From: Reticulitermes lucifugus
Lineage: Eukaryota > Arthropoda > Insecta > Blattodea > Rhinotermitidae
DNA: 44,377 bases
Direction: 5' to 3'
Assembly: GCA_026260175.1 (NCBI GenBank)
Contig: JAKCWW010000411.1
Location: 70,100 to 114,476, forward strand
The position numbers and the translations under genes were made by a program. The first letter of the stretch is position 1, and every line of letters begins with the position of its first letter. Positions 21,610 through 32,334 of the stretch are shown in pieces. The notes under the pieces were generated by a model, which was not told the origin of the DNA, did no database searches, and was given only the letters and a program-made list of their open reading frames with translations.

Positions 21610-22319
21610 TGTAGCCTATTTTATCCTACTTTGTGTGTTGTATACAACTGTTTTGAGTAAAAAATATATCTCTAATTGAATAACACAACGGGGATGTGTC
21701 ATCTCAATGTATTTATTACATCGCTCTAACCGTATTAGTTTTATCTACGTTCTTATATTCTCTCCAATCAGAGACAGAGAAAGCAATTAGGGGAAAAATC
21801 CCTTTTCTTATATTAAAATATGTTTCTATTACTTGAAAACTGGTTACACCACATGATTTGAGAAACTAGTTTTCTTTATTGGCTACATAGTCCATCATGA
21901 ATTAAAATATTACGAAAGAAACTTTACACCTTTAATTTTAAGAGATATTTATATTTTAATAATATTAAGTCTTTTTTCCTGTGAGCTCTCTTTGAGAAAA
22001 TACGTAAGTTCAATTTCAGCTTCCTATATAAGTAAGGAAGTAGATAAAGAACCAAAATTAAACTTCGTCCCGAGTTTAAAACTAGTGGCCACAATATTAA
22101 ATTTAACCGAAAGCTGTTGTATAATTTCGAAATAAATGCGTGTCAACCTACACACAGTTGGTCACACAGAGAGGGCCACTTCCGTGTTTTTCTTATGTTA
22201 TGATATACTTTCAAATGTCCCTTCATGAAATCACTGGAAACATACTCAGAGTTTTTCGCACGCCGGATGAAGATATAAATTAGAAAATTTCTCAATACTT
22301 CACTTTCTTTTTTAGGACT

Positions 22320-22390
22320 AAAACATGCGGCCTGGCACAGATTCGAACCTGGTTCATATAAGAACGTTAACACCTTTTCCCGTATTATGA
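22320..22390 (-). repeat. Possible worn tRNA-like fragment
   Basis: The minus strand reads CCAGGTTCGAATCTGTGCC, a good B box with plausible T-arm pairing. The preceding bases do not give a convincing A box or cloverleaf. It could be a SINE head remnant or chance. Confidence 0.25.
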
Positions 22391-23351
22391 CGCTTACATC
22401 ATAATGCTTTGAGTACAGAATTAAAGCTATGGTAATGAATAAACTTCTGTCAAATGGTCTAAATTACTTGTGAACATTTTAAAAAGTTTCTCGGCAATAA
22501 TTCATGGACTACGAAGTTATTATATAGAAATCTCGTAATATTTCAGCTGTTTAGTGATGACATAACTTAGTCAGTCTGTCAGAGAGAATTTTTATTACAC
22601 ATTATGTACCATGGAAAACCAGTCTAATAAAAGGATGATGGAAATGAACAAGCCTTTGACAAACCACATGTCCGTTGTACTGGGGGGGCAGAAGTCTGTC
22701 AGAACTCACCCTCCGACCAGGCGCCACTGCAAGCAGCAAAACCGAGGTTTAATTAGCAACACGCCGGGCGCCGGAACCGGCGACAGACATGCCAGGATAT
22801 GGGGGGCGTTCTGACATCACGACAGCGCGATGTTCACTTGCTAGGAACAAGGAATTGTGTGCACGTCTGAAGTGAGGCGGCTGTTACTCCGGAGAAAGCA
22901 TACTTGATGGAGCACCTTCTATGTACGATACAAATATATGTTCTTCACAGTCATCTCATATTCTGCGAAGTTTCGCATATCGAAATGCGAGCGACAATTA
23001 GACAGACCCAAATAACCAAATCAGCAGCAGTCATCACATTCATTAGAAGTGACACTGCTACAGTTAGCACTGTTTATCAACACAAATATACGACCTTGAC
23101 CATCAAACTCCACTTTTATTCCTGGCTCAGTAGTAACCGTCAGACTTACTCGAGAGACAATTGGCTGTAAACCAGGTAGAGGTTATTCTTCCTACTGTTT
23201 AGTGATTTTCCTTAGTCCCTCAATATAAGATCCGCAATATTGCTTCAACATAAGAGGTGACAATTTTTTCAATGTTCATGACTCGTCTTTCTTAACATCC
23301 CACACAAATATACAACTGCCCTGGAACAACACAATTACACAAACAAAATAA

Positions 23352-23374
23352 GCAATAATAATAATAATAATAAT
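23352..23374. repeat. AAT trinucleotide microsatellite
   Basis: Seven to eight AAT units. Confidence 0.9.
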
Positions 23375-24477
23375 CGAGGAGAAAATCGTTATTTGTAATC
23401 GAAAACTCATGACTCGAATCACAAAACCGAGTTTCGTAATTCATGTACTTCGTTAATTTTAGTAATTCAGTTTGTTCGGTTACGCAAATCAGTACCTTCC
23501 GAAAATATAAATAGTGAGTGTTTTTAGAAATAAAATGTAGCAATATTATATTATTAGATTATTGCAGACATGCAGTTTCTCAATATTACTTTACCTTTAC
23601 TGGAGAACAATTTCAATTTCTCAGCACCTTATATCTATAACGCAATAAAAAAGGAGGGTCATGGTTAATTATATTTCATTGACATCTCCGACAAGCTACA
23701 GTAGAAACACTCGCCCTCATATTCGTTTTACTTTCACATGTTCGGTGGAAAACACAATGACATCGGAATAGTTATTGAAAAGCTAATAGTTGTTCGTCTA
23801 GTCAGGCAATTCTTTATACTTTGTGAAATAAGGCCTTTCATTAATGCCTTCACACAAGCCGTCTGCAACCTGAGCAAAGTACTATTCAATCAACATCCTC
23901 TTATTCCTTGTATTCAAACTCATTTCTAAATTACTTTTACATCTACATTCCCAAATCACCGAGGTGGTTTCTTTATCTCCAGGTTTCTCAACGAAAATTT
24001 TGTAAGCGTTTTTCTCAAATGCCTGTGCGTGTACTGGAAGGAAAACTTACTGCAAACATGCTTTCTTTTTTTTAAATAAGTGCCCACTTATGGAAAGGCA
24101 CGTATGTAAATAATATTGGGCTACTCCTCTCAAGTTGACTACTTTACACTGACTTTAAAATTTCTGATTGTTAAAAATACGTGCTAATTTCACTAAGCTT
24201 GGGAAGCAATAAATCCACTTCTCGCTTCAATAAGGAAAGATTAGCAATCACTTTCGCTACTAGCGTCGCGCTTTGTATGCAATCAGTAAAGAAAATAAAA
24301 CAATTGAGATTTAATAATTATTTATACACAAACTACATTATTTATGTATCGGAGGAAGAAAATGTTATTGTGATTCTATGAGTAGTGTGGAACCCCTGAT
24401 GTGAGACAAAGACACTTGTATTAAGAGCACAATACAATAACACTCATGATCACCAGCTACGCAGCACTAAAGTACTT

Positions 24478-25178
24478 CACGTTATATTTACCGTGCATTT
24501 TTGTACAATTGATCAACTCACACCAACAAATGCACCAAAACAAGTTTCTCACTGATTTCTTTATTAAAAGATTACCCCAATAAGCATTTTGGCACTTCTA
24601 TATTGCCATCATCAGGGGGGTCGTTGGAGTTTGTACGTAGACCAATGTTCTTAAGTTACATCAGAACAGTTGGGTCAATATTCGTTATCACTTTGTATAA
24701 AATTGTATAAAATTGTATAATAATAGTATTGTTAAATTGTTAAAATTAGTGGTAAAACAATGTGGTATATTATATTAAACTACATGCTGTGATATATTTC
24801 ATAAATTATTGGCAGCGTGGTCCGGTGTGCTGTTTTGTGCCGGTTATCTGTGTGTGTTGCTGTATGGTAGAACCTCCTTCTTTCGTGTCTGCGTGGCACA
24901 GCACAAGCCACATAATATAACACATTGTTTTACCACTAATTTTAAAAAATTAACAATACTACTATTATACAATTTTATACAATTTTATACAAAGTGATAA
25001 CAACGAATATTGACCCAACTGTTCTGATGTAACTTAAGAACATTGGTCTATGTACAAACTCCAACGACCCCCCTAATGATGGCAATATAGAAGTGCCGAA
25101 ATGCTTATTGGGGTAATCTTTTAATAACGAAATCAGTGACAAACTTGTTTTCGTGCATTTGTTGGTGTGAGTTGATCA
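24478..25178. mobile_element. 701-bp fold-back element with hammerhead-like cores and perfect 12-bp target duplication
   Basis: Left arm 24509-24773 and right arm 24911-25179 are reverse complements over about 265 bases with few mismatches and small indels, separated by a loop of about 137 bases. ACTAAAGTACTT occurs exactly at 24466-24477 and 25179-25190, so the whole unit, including about 31 unpaired bases at the left, appears to have inserted as one piece. Each arm carries a core: minus strand 24584-24616 has CCTGATGATGGCA...GTGCCAAAATGC, and plus strand 25072-25104 has CCTAATGATGGCA...GTGCCGAAATGC. Between them they preserve both halves of a hammerhead core. No protein is encoded, so it is non-autonomous. 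The small frame at 24809-24997 lies in the loop and is chance. Confidence 0.85.
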
Positions 25179-25190
25179 ACTAAAGTACTT

Positions 25191-26033
25191 ATTATGGGTT
25201 GAGTATGGAAAATTTTTTTCTTGCGGTCACACTGATGAGTCTCTGGATTTCCTAACAGTCACTATTGAAGGCAGCAAGTCCGCCCGTTTTTCTTACATTT
25301 ACTAAGCGCATTACTGAACAAGTATATTAGCAATCACCAGTGAAAATCTTTGGTTTCCCATGATAATTATAATAATCACAAATATAAAAGGATTGCTGAT
25401 TGTAATACTTGTTCAATCGGTCTCTTCACTGACCATCGCAGATTTATTGAATTATCATCATGATCACCATCATAAAATTATTATAATTATATTAATAATT
25501 ATTATTACTTCCAAATTTTATTTGATTTGCATTACCGTCCTTTTCATAAACCATCTGTTAAACCATTACCTAACGCTTTGTAGAAGTAGAAATTTTTGTA
25601 TAATGTGCGGGGACTTAGAAAGCAAAACGTGCATTAACAGTAACAGATAATACATATACACTTTCTAATAATGCACCTAAATTCTACCGTACTTCGCTAA
25701 TTAATTGTGTATGACATTAATATATAATGCATTACATTTGTCGCCCTGAGTAACGGAAATTAAACCTTTCTGAAGATAGCAGTTCTACAGTGCCTATCAA
25801 TCGTGGCACCGGATCCACAGGCACCATCACAGGTTCTCGTCGTAACGTGGTACTTTATTCTGAGTCAGTTACAACATACAGCACTTCGACAGCCATTTTA
25901 GGTAGATATCGCGGTTTTATGCGAATTTGCAAGTGGATGAGCTAGGTGTAAATGGGGGCTATGTCTAATGACTTGAACGATGAAATAGATATTACGTTCT
26001 CTAACTAAGCTACTCCACAATAAATACTTTACA
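25191..26033. other. No recognisable gene
   Basis: AT-rich with many ATAAT runs. The 96-codon frame at 25360-25650 is low-complexity (isoleucine and histidine runs) and unlikely to be a gene. Confidence 0.45.
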
Positions 26034-26190
26034 ATTATTATTATTATTATTATTTATTTCCATTTAAGTCCTGTTTACTGTTCTGCCTCATTTGTGTTTG
26101 TATGTTGTGCTGTTTTTGTTATTGGCCACTTGGCTTTTGACTCAACACGTTACTGAAAATGAATTGAACTGAATTGAATTATTTTTGCTT
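26034..26190 (-). repeat. AAT tract with possible LINE 3' end
   Basis: An ATT/AAT tract lies at 26034-26056. On the minus strand it follows a CA-rich and A-rich stretch (ACAAACACAAATGAGG, AAACAGGACTTAAATGG) that resembles the 3' end of an AAT-tailed retroelement. A weakly similar CA-rich run precedes the AAT tract at 23352. The microsatellite is certain; the element call is not. Confidence 0.35.
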
Positions 26191-27839
26191 GTTGAAAGAA
26201 CCCACGCCCTATTGCTTAAGTAGAGTCTCTATCTATGTTAAACATGAGGGTATCAATTAAACGTTTTTACTGTCGCCAAGTTCCTGATTGCCACATAAAC
26301 AACAGCTCAAACATGCCTTTCAGGGGCGTTTGCCATATCTTCATTAAAAAAGCCTGTATGAAAATTTTTGCACGACTGCCGTGACGTTACTGCGCATTTA
26401 CGGTAAGAAAGACAAAAACACTGCGCATTTTTCTAAAATGTATTGCCATGTGGGGCTTCAACAATTATGTTAAGCAACGTTAGTGTCTCTCCCACATCAC
26501 AAGTTTGTACATCCGCCATCTTGTTGCTACTGATTTTATGATACTCTAAATTCGAGGCTGGAGTTACTTAAAAAGTTTATTAAACGTTTTGTAACAATCT
26601 AATACTTGTTTTAAAAACTGACACAAAGACAGCGTGGTGATATAATAAGCCGACGTTTTGATTTAACGAATGAGTGAATAATATAAATTTGTGAACATAC
26701 CCGTGCCAAAAGCGGGATATGAATACACGACCCTAGTGTTGTTGCTGGATAATTTTAGGTACTCTACTATTTTCACCATGGTCTACAAGTTGAGAAATTT
26801 AAAGGCAAACATTTCTTATCGAAAGCAGGAGATACTTAAAACTTTTTGTTCTTCTTCGTCAAGTTAAGCCTGCTGTGGGACATATTATAAAGTCCGCTGC
26901 CTATTGTATAAAAGCGGCTTATGTGTCTCACCAGCAATATAAACAGTTTCAACTGTTATTATATTTTTCCATCGCACTGAGCACTTATGTAAGAATAATG
27001 CTTTATAAACTAATATTTAGTAATTCGTGACTTCCATTCGTGAAATGCTTGACTATACGCGTATGCAAGACAAACGTGAGTATTATTTTGTGTGTAACAG
27101 AAAATATACGGAACTACTTTTAAGCCTAAGACAAGAGGTGTGAGAAGGCGGGAAGAAGAGGGTTTGTGGAAAGTTAAGGGGGCATGGAGAGAGTGATAAA
27201 GAGGAAGTGCAAGAGAGTCGCGATACTGGTGAGAAAATAGAGCACCCCTGGGGCCGAGTAAATCAACTGGTATATTCTCCACAACACCGCAGTCTCCAGA
27301 CTGTCCTCGGAGATTTCGCAGGAGTGGACGAGTTTATCTCTTGCTCAGAAGGCAGGCTTCCGAAAAATAAATACCAGTATACTTTACAAGAATCAGTGAA
27401 ATGGAAGAAGTTCGTGCTACCACTTAAAGAGAGCGTTTTACAGCAATACAGTAACTCGAATGCAGAATTTACAATATGGTGCAAAGGATACGGAAATTAG
27501 TAAACAAACACACCACTCACAAGGAATTTGTGAGTCAAGATGGATCAGCCAGTGCATTGAATGACTGTGGGCTGCATGATGATATTTTGAGTCCCAGCAA
27601 CTAATAAAGACACTAAAATCATTTCGGATGATCAGGATGGACCTCGATGACCTAAAAATGGTGGGAAACGTTTGTCTTTAAACGAGCCTTGGTGCAACTG
27701 ACTGCCCGACAATTTCAATGCGTGTATTTGCTACGAAAGCTTCAAATGTTTCTGGCTTCCCAACTTTGAAGGATGGCAGAAGTTAAATTCACAGTGCACA
27801 AACTCTGCTTTCGTTTTTCAACTCCAGCAAGAACAATTC
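26191..27839. other. No recognisable gene
   Basis: AT-rich, then GC-richer after about 27140. A 97-codon plus frame at 27207-27500 has no recognisable domain and overlaps minus frames. A worn tRNA-like segment is noted separately at 26702-26785. Confidence 0.4.
26702..26785 (-). repeat. Possible worn tRNA-like fragment
   Basis: The minus strand reads ATGGTGAAAATAGTAGAGTA near 26765-26783 (A-box-like), and GGGTCGTGTATTCATATCCC near 26712-26732 in the B-box position. The roughly 50-base spacing fits a tRNA-derived head. Both boxes are degenerate. Confidence 0.3.
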
Positions 27840-28395
27840 ATATTTGAATGTTTGGAAGAGCAGGGATGTGAATGCAGCGTTTTGTTGGAGAAACCTGAAG
27901 GAAAGAGGCCACTTGGAAGGACTAGGCGTAAATGCGAGGATAATATTTAAGTGGCTGTTAAAGAAAGAGTAAAGGGGCTATGGACTGCATTCATAAGACT
28001 CAGGATAGTGACAAGAGGCCGGATTAGATATTTGCTCTTCTGGGATGTTAAGCAGCGTAGATTCGTAGTTAGTTTCCGACGTTTCGGGGCAACCCATCAG
28101 GCCCTTGAATATTGGACCGATAGGTTGTCCCGAAACGTCGGTAACTTACTGCCAATCTACGCTGCTTAAAACTCGAGAAGAGAGAAGATCTCATTTACAT
28201 CGCGGCGGAAGCCTGAAATCACGCAAGTGGCTGGATGTTGTGAACACGATAAACAAATTTCTAATAATAAAAGAGACGAGGAATTTCTTGACTAGTTGAG
28301 GAATTATTAGCTTCTAAATAAGGACTCTGCTTCTTCGAGTTGGCTAGTTTGTTGTTAGTCAGTCAGTCAATTAGTTAGTTTGTTTGTCTGTTTAT
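27840..28395 (+). mobile_element. LINE family B 3' end, split by a later insertion
   Basis: The left part, 27840-28022, aligns with 8825-8990 of the better copy: TTGGAGAAACCTGAAGGAA, then CCACTTGGAAGGACTAGGCG, then ATGGACTGCATTC. The right part, 28224-28395, resumes at the same point (CAAGTGGCTGGATGTTGTG against CAGGTGGCGGGCTCTTATG). It continues through the 3' UTR (GAGGAATTTCTTGACTAG, AGGACTCTGCTTC) into an AGTC/AGTT-type tail at 28348-28395. The foreign 201 bases in between are a fold-back element. Frames are broken, so this is a fossil, and the nesting gives relative ages. Confidence 0.85.
28023..28223. mobile_element. Compact fold-back element with hammerhead-like motifs (copy 2), nested in LINE B
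   Basis: Left arm 28049-28104 and right arm 28110-28168 are reverse complements with the tip TAAGCAGCGTAGATT. Cores lie on the minus strand at 28079-28102 (CCTGATGGG, TTGCC, CCGAAACGTC) and on the plus strand at 28116-28139 (ACCGATAGG...CCCGAAACGTC). The asymmetric 3' part ends GCGGCGGAAGCCTGAAATCACG, as in the copy at 13521-13747. An 11-bp target duplication with two mismatches, CAAGAGGCCGG (28012-28022) and CAAGTGGCTGG (28224-28234), flanks it. The interrupted LINE sequence rejoins cleanly across it, so both borders are well supported. No protein is encoded. Confidence 0.88.
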
Positions 28396-28399
28396 TAGT

Positions 28400-28889
28400 T
28401 TTTTGTTTGTTGTTAGTAAAGACAATTTAATATTAAGGCGGTTTTGTGCTTTCAAGTTTTGCTGAGAATCTCTGCAAATCAAAGGTACGAGCCAATAAAT
28501 TCTACTATCAACTAGTCTACTACGGAATGTCGCTGTATGGTAGATGTATAAGGGTCTCTCTCCCTGCTCACACAAACACTCACATACATATTCACACACG
28601 CACAATCACATACGCCACTCTGTAATTTTAACGTACATTTGATATAATGCCCATTATCTGCAAAATCCAGAACAATATTGCAGTTGTGTTTAGGTATTTG
28701 AATTTCGATTAAATAATTATTATTGCTTTAAAAGATTTATATCTTCAAAAGGGGGAGGTTTTAAAGAGTGAGAAGCAACCTGTGACCTAGAGGTTGCAGG
28801 TGGTACACGGGAATTTCTGGAGAGACTCATGTGGTAATCTCAGGAAAGAAAATTTTCAAATGTTAATTTCTTTAAGGCCAAGATTTGTA
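28400..28889. other. No recognisable gene; CA-rich patch
   Basis: A CA-rich simple stretch lies at 28567-28612. A frame on the minus strand across it is low-complexity. Nothing else is assignable. Confidence 0.5.
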
Positions 28890-29135
28890 GAGCCGATGCC
28901 GATGGCCGTGCGGTTTAGAACGTAGGTCTGCGGCCCTTGATTGTTGGGATCGCGGACTCGAAACCCGCCTAGTTGATGGATGTTAATCTCTTGTGTTTGT
29001 TGTGCATTGTGTAGGTAGTGCCCTTTACGACGGACTGGTCACTCCTTTACAGGAGCCCTACCTGGTGTGCGTGTGTCTCATTGTGTGTGATCTAGAGGGG
29101 TCCTGAGCCCGATTTGGGCTGTAGAGCCATAAAAT
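28890..29135 (+). mobile_element. tRNA-derived SINE, family 1 (copy 2)
   Basis: The head reads AGCCGATGCCGATGGCCGTG (28890-28910) followed by GGTTTAGAACGTAGGTCTG. A degenerate B box, GGACTCGAAACCC, lies at 28953-28965. The body matches the copies at 2895-3151 and 39146-39403: TGTGTAGGTAG, GTGTGCGTGTGTCTCATTGT and GATCTAGAG. It ends near GGGCTGTAGAGCC with an A-rich and T-rich 3' flank. No clear target duplication was found. Confidence 0.8.
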
Positions 29136-29239
29136 TGTCTATAAAATTTTTATCAAAGAAATATAAAAAATTTCCTTATCCTCCTTCCAGTAATGATATT
29201 GAATATAGGTTTCTGGTTTTCACAGATGGTGTTACTCAG

Positions 29240-29330
29240 ATGACTTTCTTACGGGCTTTTACGCCGCGTAGTGTAATGTGTCTGTTCGGACGTTTCGTGT
29301 TCCCATCTTCACGGTGATTCACTTTGGATG
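29240..29330 (-). mobile_element. Relic of the compact fold-back family, one arm
   Basis: In plus orientation, CTTTTACGCCGCGTAG near 29257-29271 and CGGACGTTTCG near 29287-29296 match the left arm of the element at 13521. On the minus strand the core is GTGAAGATGGGAACACGAAACGTC (29287-29312). The other arm is not recognisable. Borders are approximate. Confidence 0.5.
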
Positions 29331-29339
29331 CTTCAGCAT

Positions 29340-29864
29340 CCACCAGCAGTATGTTTCTCCGATACGGGTAGTAAAAACTTTAGACTGCACGTTTTAAAAC
29401 CCTAAAACAACTTCATTTAAGATAACTAAAGAATACGTAAGCTTGCGCAGTATCCGATTTATTCTTGTTAAATACAAAATTCAAGAACTGTTTTTAACTA
29501 GAAACATAACATAAAACTACGTACAGAAAACATGGACAGAACTTTAATATATGACGTGTAATCTGAATAAGGATATTAAACTCTCCGTATGGCTTTAGTG
29601 CAGTATGGTTCATCATCTTTAGCTTAAAGAATGCAGAAAACTAATATTGATTTTTAAGCTAAAATCCATCCACTGAGCCTAACGGCTTCCCCAAAAACGA
29701 ATCATAATTTGACAAATAAGTAAACAACAAAAACACAATATGATTACTTTTACCAATATCTCGCGTTCTATTAAAAAAAGTAGATATAAACACTTTAGAT
29801 TATATTTTTCGAAACCTTCTTAAATATGTAATTTTAATAGGGCAGATTGCTTCTACATATACAG
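29340..29864. other. No recognisable gene
   Basis: AT-rich flank. No repeat partner in the window. Confidence 0.4.
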
Positions 29865-30115
29865 TGTCACTAACTAAGCATCCCAATGGGGCAAAATCCT
29901 TCTTGAAGAACTGATAGTTGCTGAGTTGGTCAAGACGGCCCTCGAAATCTTGCAGCCTCACTTCCAGTACTCGATTTACAACAGCTTGCGCCATGTTCGT
30001 AACAGATCTAGCTAAATCCGCTCTACCACCTCCGGTCCTATTTCAGTAACATCCGTTTTAGTATTGTCCTTCCATTTACGCCTAGGTTTTCCAAAGCGGT
30101 CTATTTCACGAATAA
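29865..30115 (-). mobile_element. LINE family B 3' end
   Basis: On the minus strand the coding tail reads FGKPRRKWKDNTKTDVTEIG near 30040-30105, corresponding to [20 protein letters not shown] in the copy at 8229. The 3' UTR follows: TCTTGACCAACTCAGC, AACTATCAGTTC, then AAGGATTTTGCCCCATTGGG, ending in CTTAGTTAGTG at about 29865-29880. Changes outside the short coding match break the frame. A 64-codon frame at 29800-29994 is UTR, not a gene. Confidence 0.8.
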
Positions 30116-31708
30116 AGTAGAAGATAGTAAATTATTAACGCCGAATATATTATGTAGCAAATGAGAAAATCTATAAACTTGTGTTCTTTATGTTTTATTA
30201 TTATTCGGGCGATTAAAATGGTGGGGGGGTGGGTGAGTGAAGTAAGATTTGTTAGGGCAGATTATAAGTGTATGAATACAAAACCTTAGCCGGAAAACGG
30301 CATTTGAATTCTAGGTATAGACACAGTTACATTAATATTTGCGACAATCCACGTTTTGTATGTAATAAGATTCTGCATTTCAATTAATGCTCTTTAGGAA
30401 GTGTAAATTCTGTAGCTGCTCATTTTGTAATTTTTCCATTCTCCTTCTATTTAAACGCTAAGAGTTTTACATACCTATTTCTCATCAATCTAAAATACAT
30501 GCAGATTCTCTTCTTCTTAATATTACAACTTCTGACATTCTCATGTTCTAATATCCGGTAGAGATAATACACTACGTAACAATGCAATGAATCCTTACAA
30601 TTGAGCATGTGTTACAGATCATGTTTAAAGAACATTTCAAACAACCTATACAGGACTTATAAAGCTCAACCCATAAAGTTTTAGTTTAGCTGCTAAGTAG
30701 AGCTGCGTCCTTGGGTGTTGCAAATAAATTTCAAGCCTGAAAAGCGCTTTGCATGCTAGATTCTCATGAAATAAAGACCCATTTCCTTTTTAGTTTTTAT
30801 AAAAGTTTTCAGTTCATCTTTCAGGTTGTTTTATTTGGTAATTGTACTTTAAAGGTGCTCTCATTAGACTACAATAAATACACTGATTTTCAAAATACAA
30901 AGCTTCTGAAAAAATTGTTCATTTAAGTCGTAACATTATGCGGCTTTATGTTGTGAAATTACAATTTGGCATTTATAATCAAACCACAAATAATATACAA
31001 TAACTTTCCCCAATACCTTGCACCCTTAGGGCCTCTCAATACGGCACAATATATCGTCCTTATACCTAAAGCCGTCAGTTGTTTCTGAGCGGCTATGTAT
31101 TCTTACAGTGCACTTAAACAGCACATATAATATAGAGCGATTTAGTATCGTGATAAAACCCTTAATTACTACTTTTAAAATTTTGGGGCAAGCTATATAC
31201 ACATGTTTTAATGAAATTCGTTAGTCCGAAGGAAATATACTAAGATTGTCTGAGAACAGACCGCTGAATAGAAAGTATGGATACAAGGCACACGAAGAAT
31301 TCCTTAATACAAGAACAAGAAGGTAACAAGACAAGCATATGCGGTACAAATTTCGCTTTGTCATCAGCGTAATCTAATTAGTCAAAAGACCAGCTGATGT
31401 AATATACAAAACTGAAAAATAGGAAAATATATTTCACTGTTTATTTTTTAGAATTAAAGTGTTTCACACGCCCCTTCTATTACAACACGAAATATTTCGT
31501 ATCACTTCCTAATGCAAACCATGAAAATATAATGGACCATTTTAAGATTACTTACGAAAGCTCAGGTAATGTATCCGTTTCATCATATTTGGCACTATTA
31601 TAAATCAAGTACCTTGGAATTCGTGGCTTCTATGAATAAGTTGTTTTATTGATAATATGATTAAATAACAAATGATGGCACAGAAGGAAGACACAATATT
31701 CATAGAAG

Positions 31709-31728
31709 AAATAAATAAATAAATAAAC
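31709..31728. repeat. AAAT tetranucleotide repeat
   Basis: About five ATAA units. Confidence 0.85.
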
Positions 31729-32172
31729 AAGCGGTATGTATAAATGTGGGGTTGAAATAGTAATTACAGAATGCTACTTGAGAGACGGAGAAATATTTAT
31801 GAGGATAAAATTAAGATAAAGCTCAGGTCATAAGCCGTGAACGAAAGTGCTTCAACGTAAATTTTAAATGCAGTCTTTAGTAATTTTGTTGTTAGATTAC
31901 CAAGTTCTCCAAAAACGGAATATCTCTATATCAGCTGACAGTATCTGCACTTCCCAAGAAGCAGACTACATCCTCCTTCGTAGAAAATAAAAGGCTATTA
32001 CCTTACGTCTGCTCGCTGTTCCTCCTCTCCCCCTCCCCCATATTCATTAGCCACATCCATCATATATGCGAATACGCCCAGCAAAATTTTCTCTGTACAA
32101 GGACAATGTTCCACTGAAAGCGATCCTCTCAGTTTCAGTATTACCCTATCATTGTTAATTATTCACGGCTCA

Positions 32173-32201
32173 TTGTGTGTGCGTGTATGTGTGTGTGTGT
32201 T
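32173..32201. repeat. GT dinucleotide microsatellite
   Basis: Interrupted GT tract of about fourteen units with GC and AT interruptions. Confidence 0.85.
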
Positions 32202-32334
32202 TTACTTAAACACACAAAATTAAGAACGGCTACTTTTTCGTATGGGTCTGCAATTCTGTCTCCTACCCTGAGGAATCAACTTAAATTATATTTGCGAAAA
32301 GTATACTGACCGTAACAGTTGGACATTATTATAT

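Larger units (their letters stand above)
21610..24465. other. Long stretch without recognisable genes
   Basis: Mostly AT-rich. A B-box-like ATTCGAACCTGG complement at 22341-22352 suggests a worn tRNA-derived scrap on the minus strand (22320-22390). A GC-rich patch at 22690-22815 contains the hairpin CGCCGG/CCGGCG. An AAT microsatellite lies at 23352-23374, after a CA-rich run that could be a LINE 3' end. Frames of 63-88 codons have no family features. Confidence 0.4.
30116..32334. other. Long stretch without recognisable genes
   Basis: AT-rich with no open frame long enough to list. Simple repeats are AAAT at 31709-31728 and GT at 32173-32201. A G-rich run (GGTGGGGGGGTGGG) lies near 30221-30234. 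No repeat partner was found. Confidence 0.45.

Noticed and set aside
8203..24175. Exact 17-base match AATTTCTGATTGTTAAA between 8203-8219 and 24159-24175.
   Set aside because: Flanks do not align; in AT-rich DNA of this length such a match is plausible by chance.
25360..25650. 96-codon frame rich in isoleucine and histidine.
   Set aside because: The composition reflects ATT/ATC simple sequence and no domain is visible.
27207..27500. 97-codon plus frame as a host exon.
   Set aside because: No recognisable domain, no convincing splice sites and overlapping minus frames of similar length.
27634..27675. CGATGACC...GGGAAACG as a hammerhead-like core on the plus strand.
   Set aside because: The CTGATGA box is not present and stem II would have only two or three pairs.
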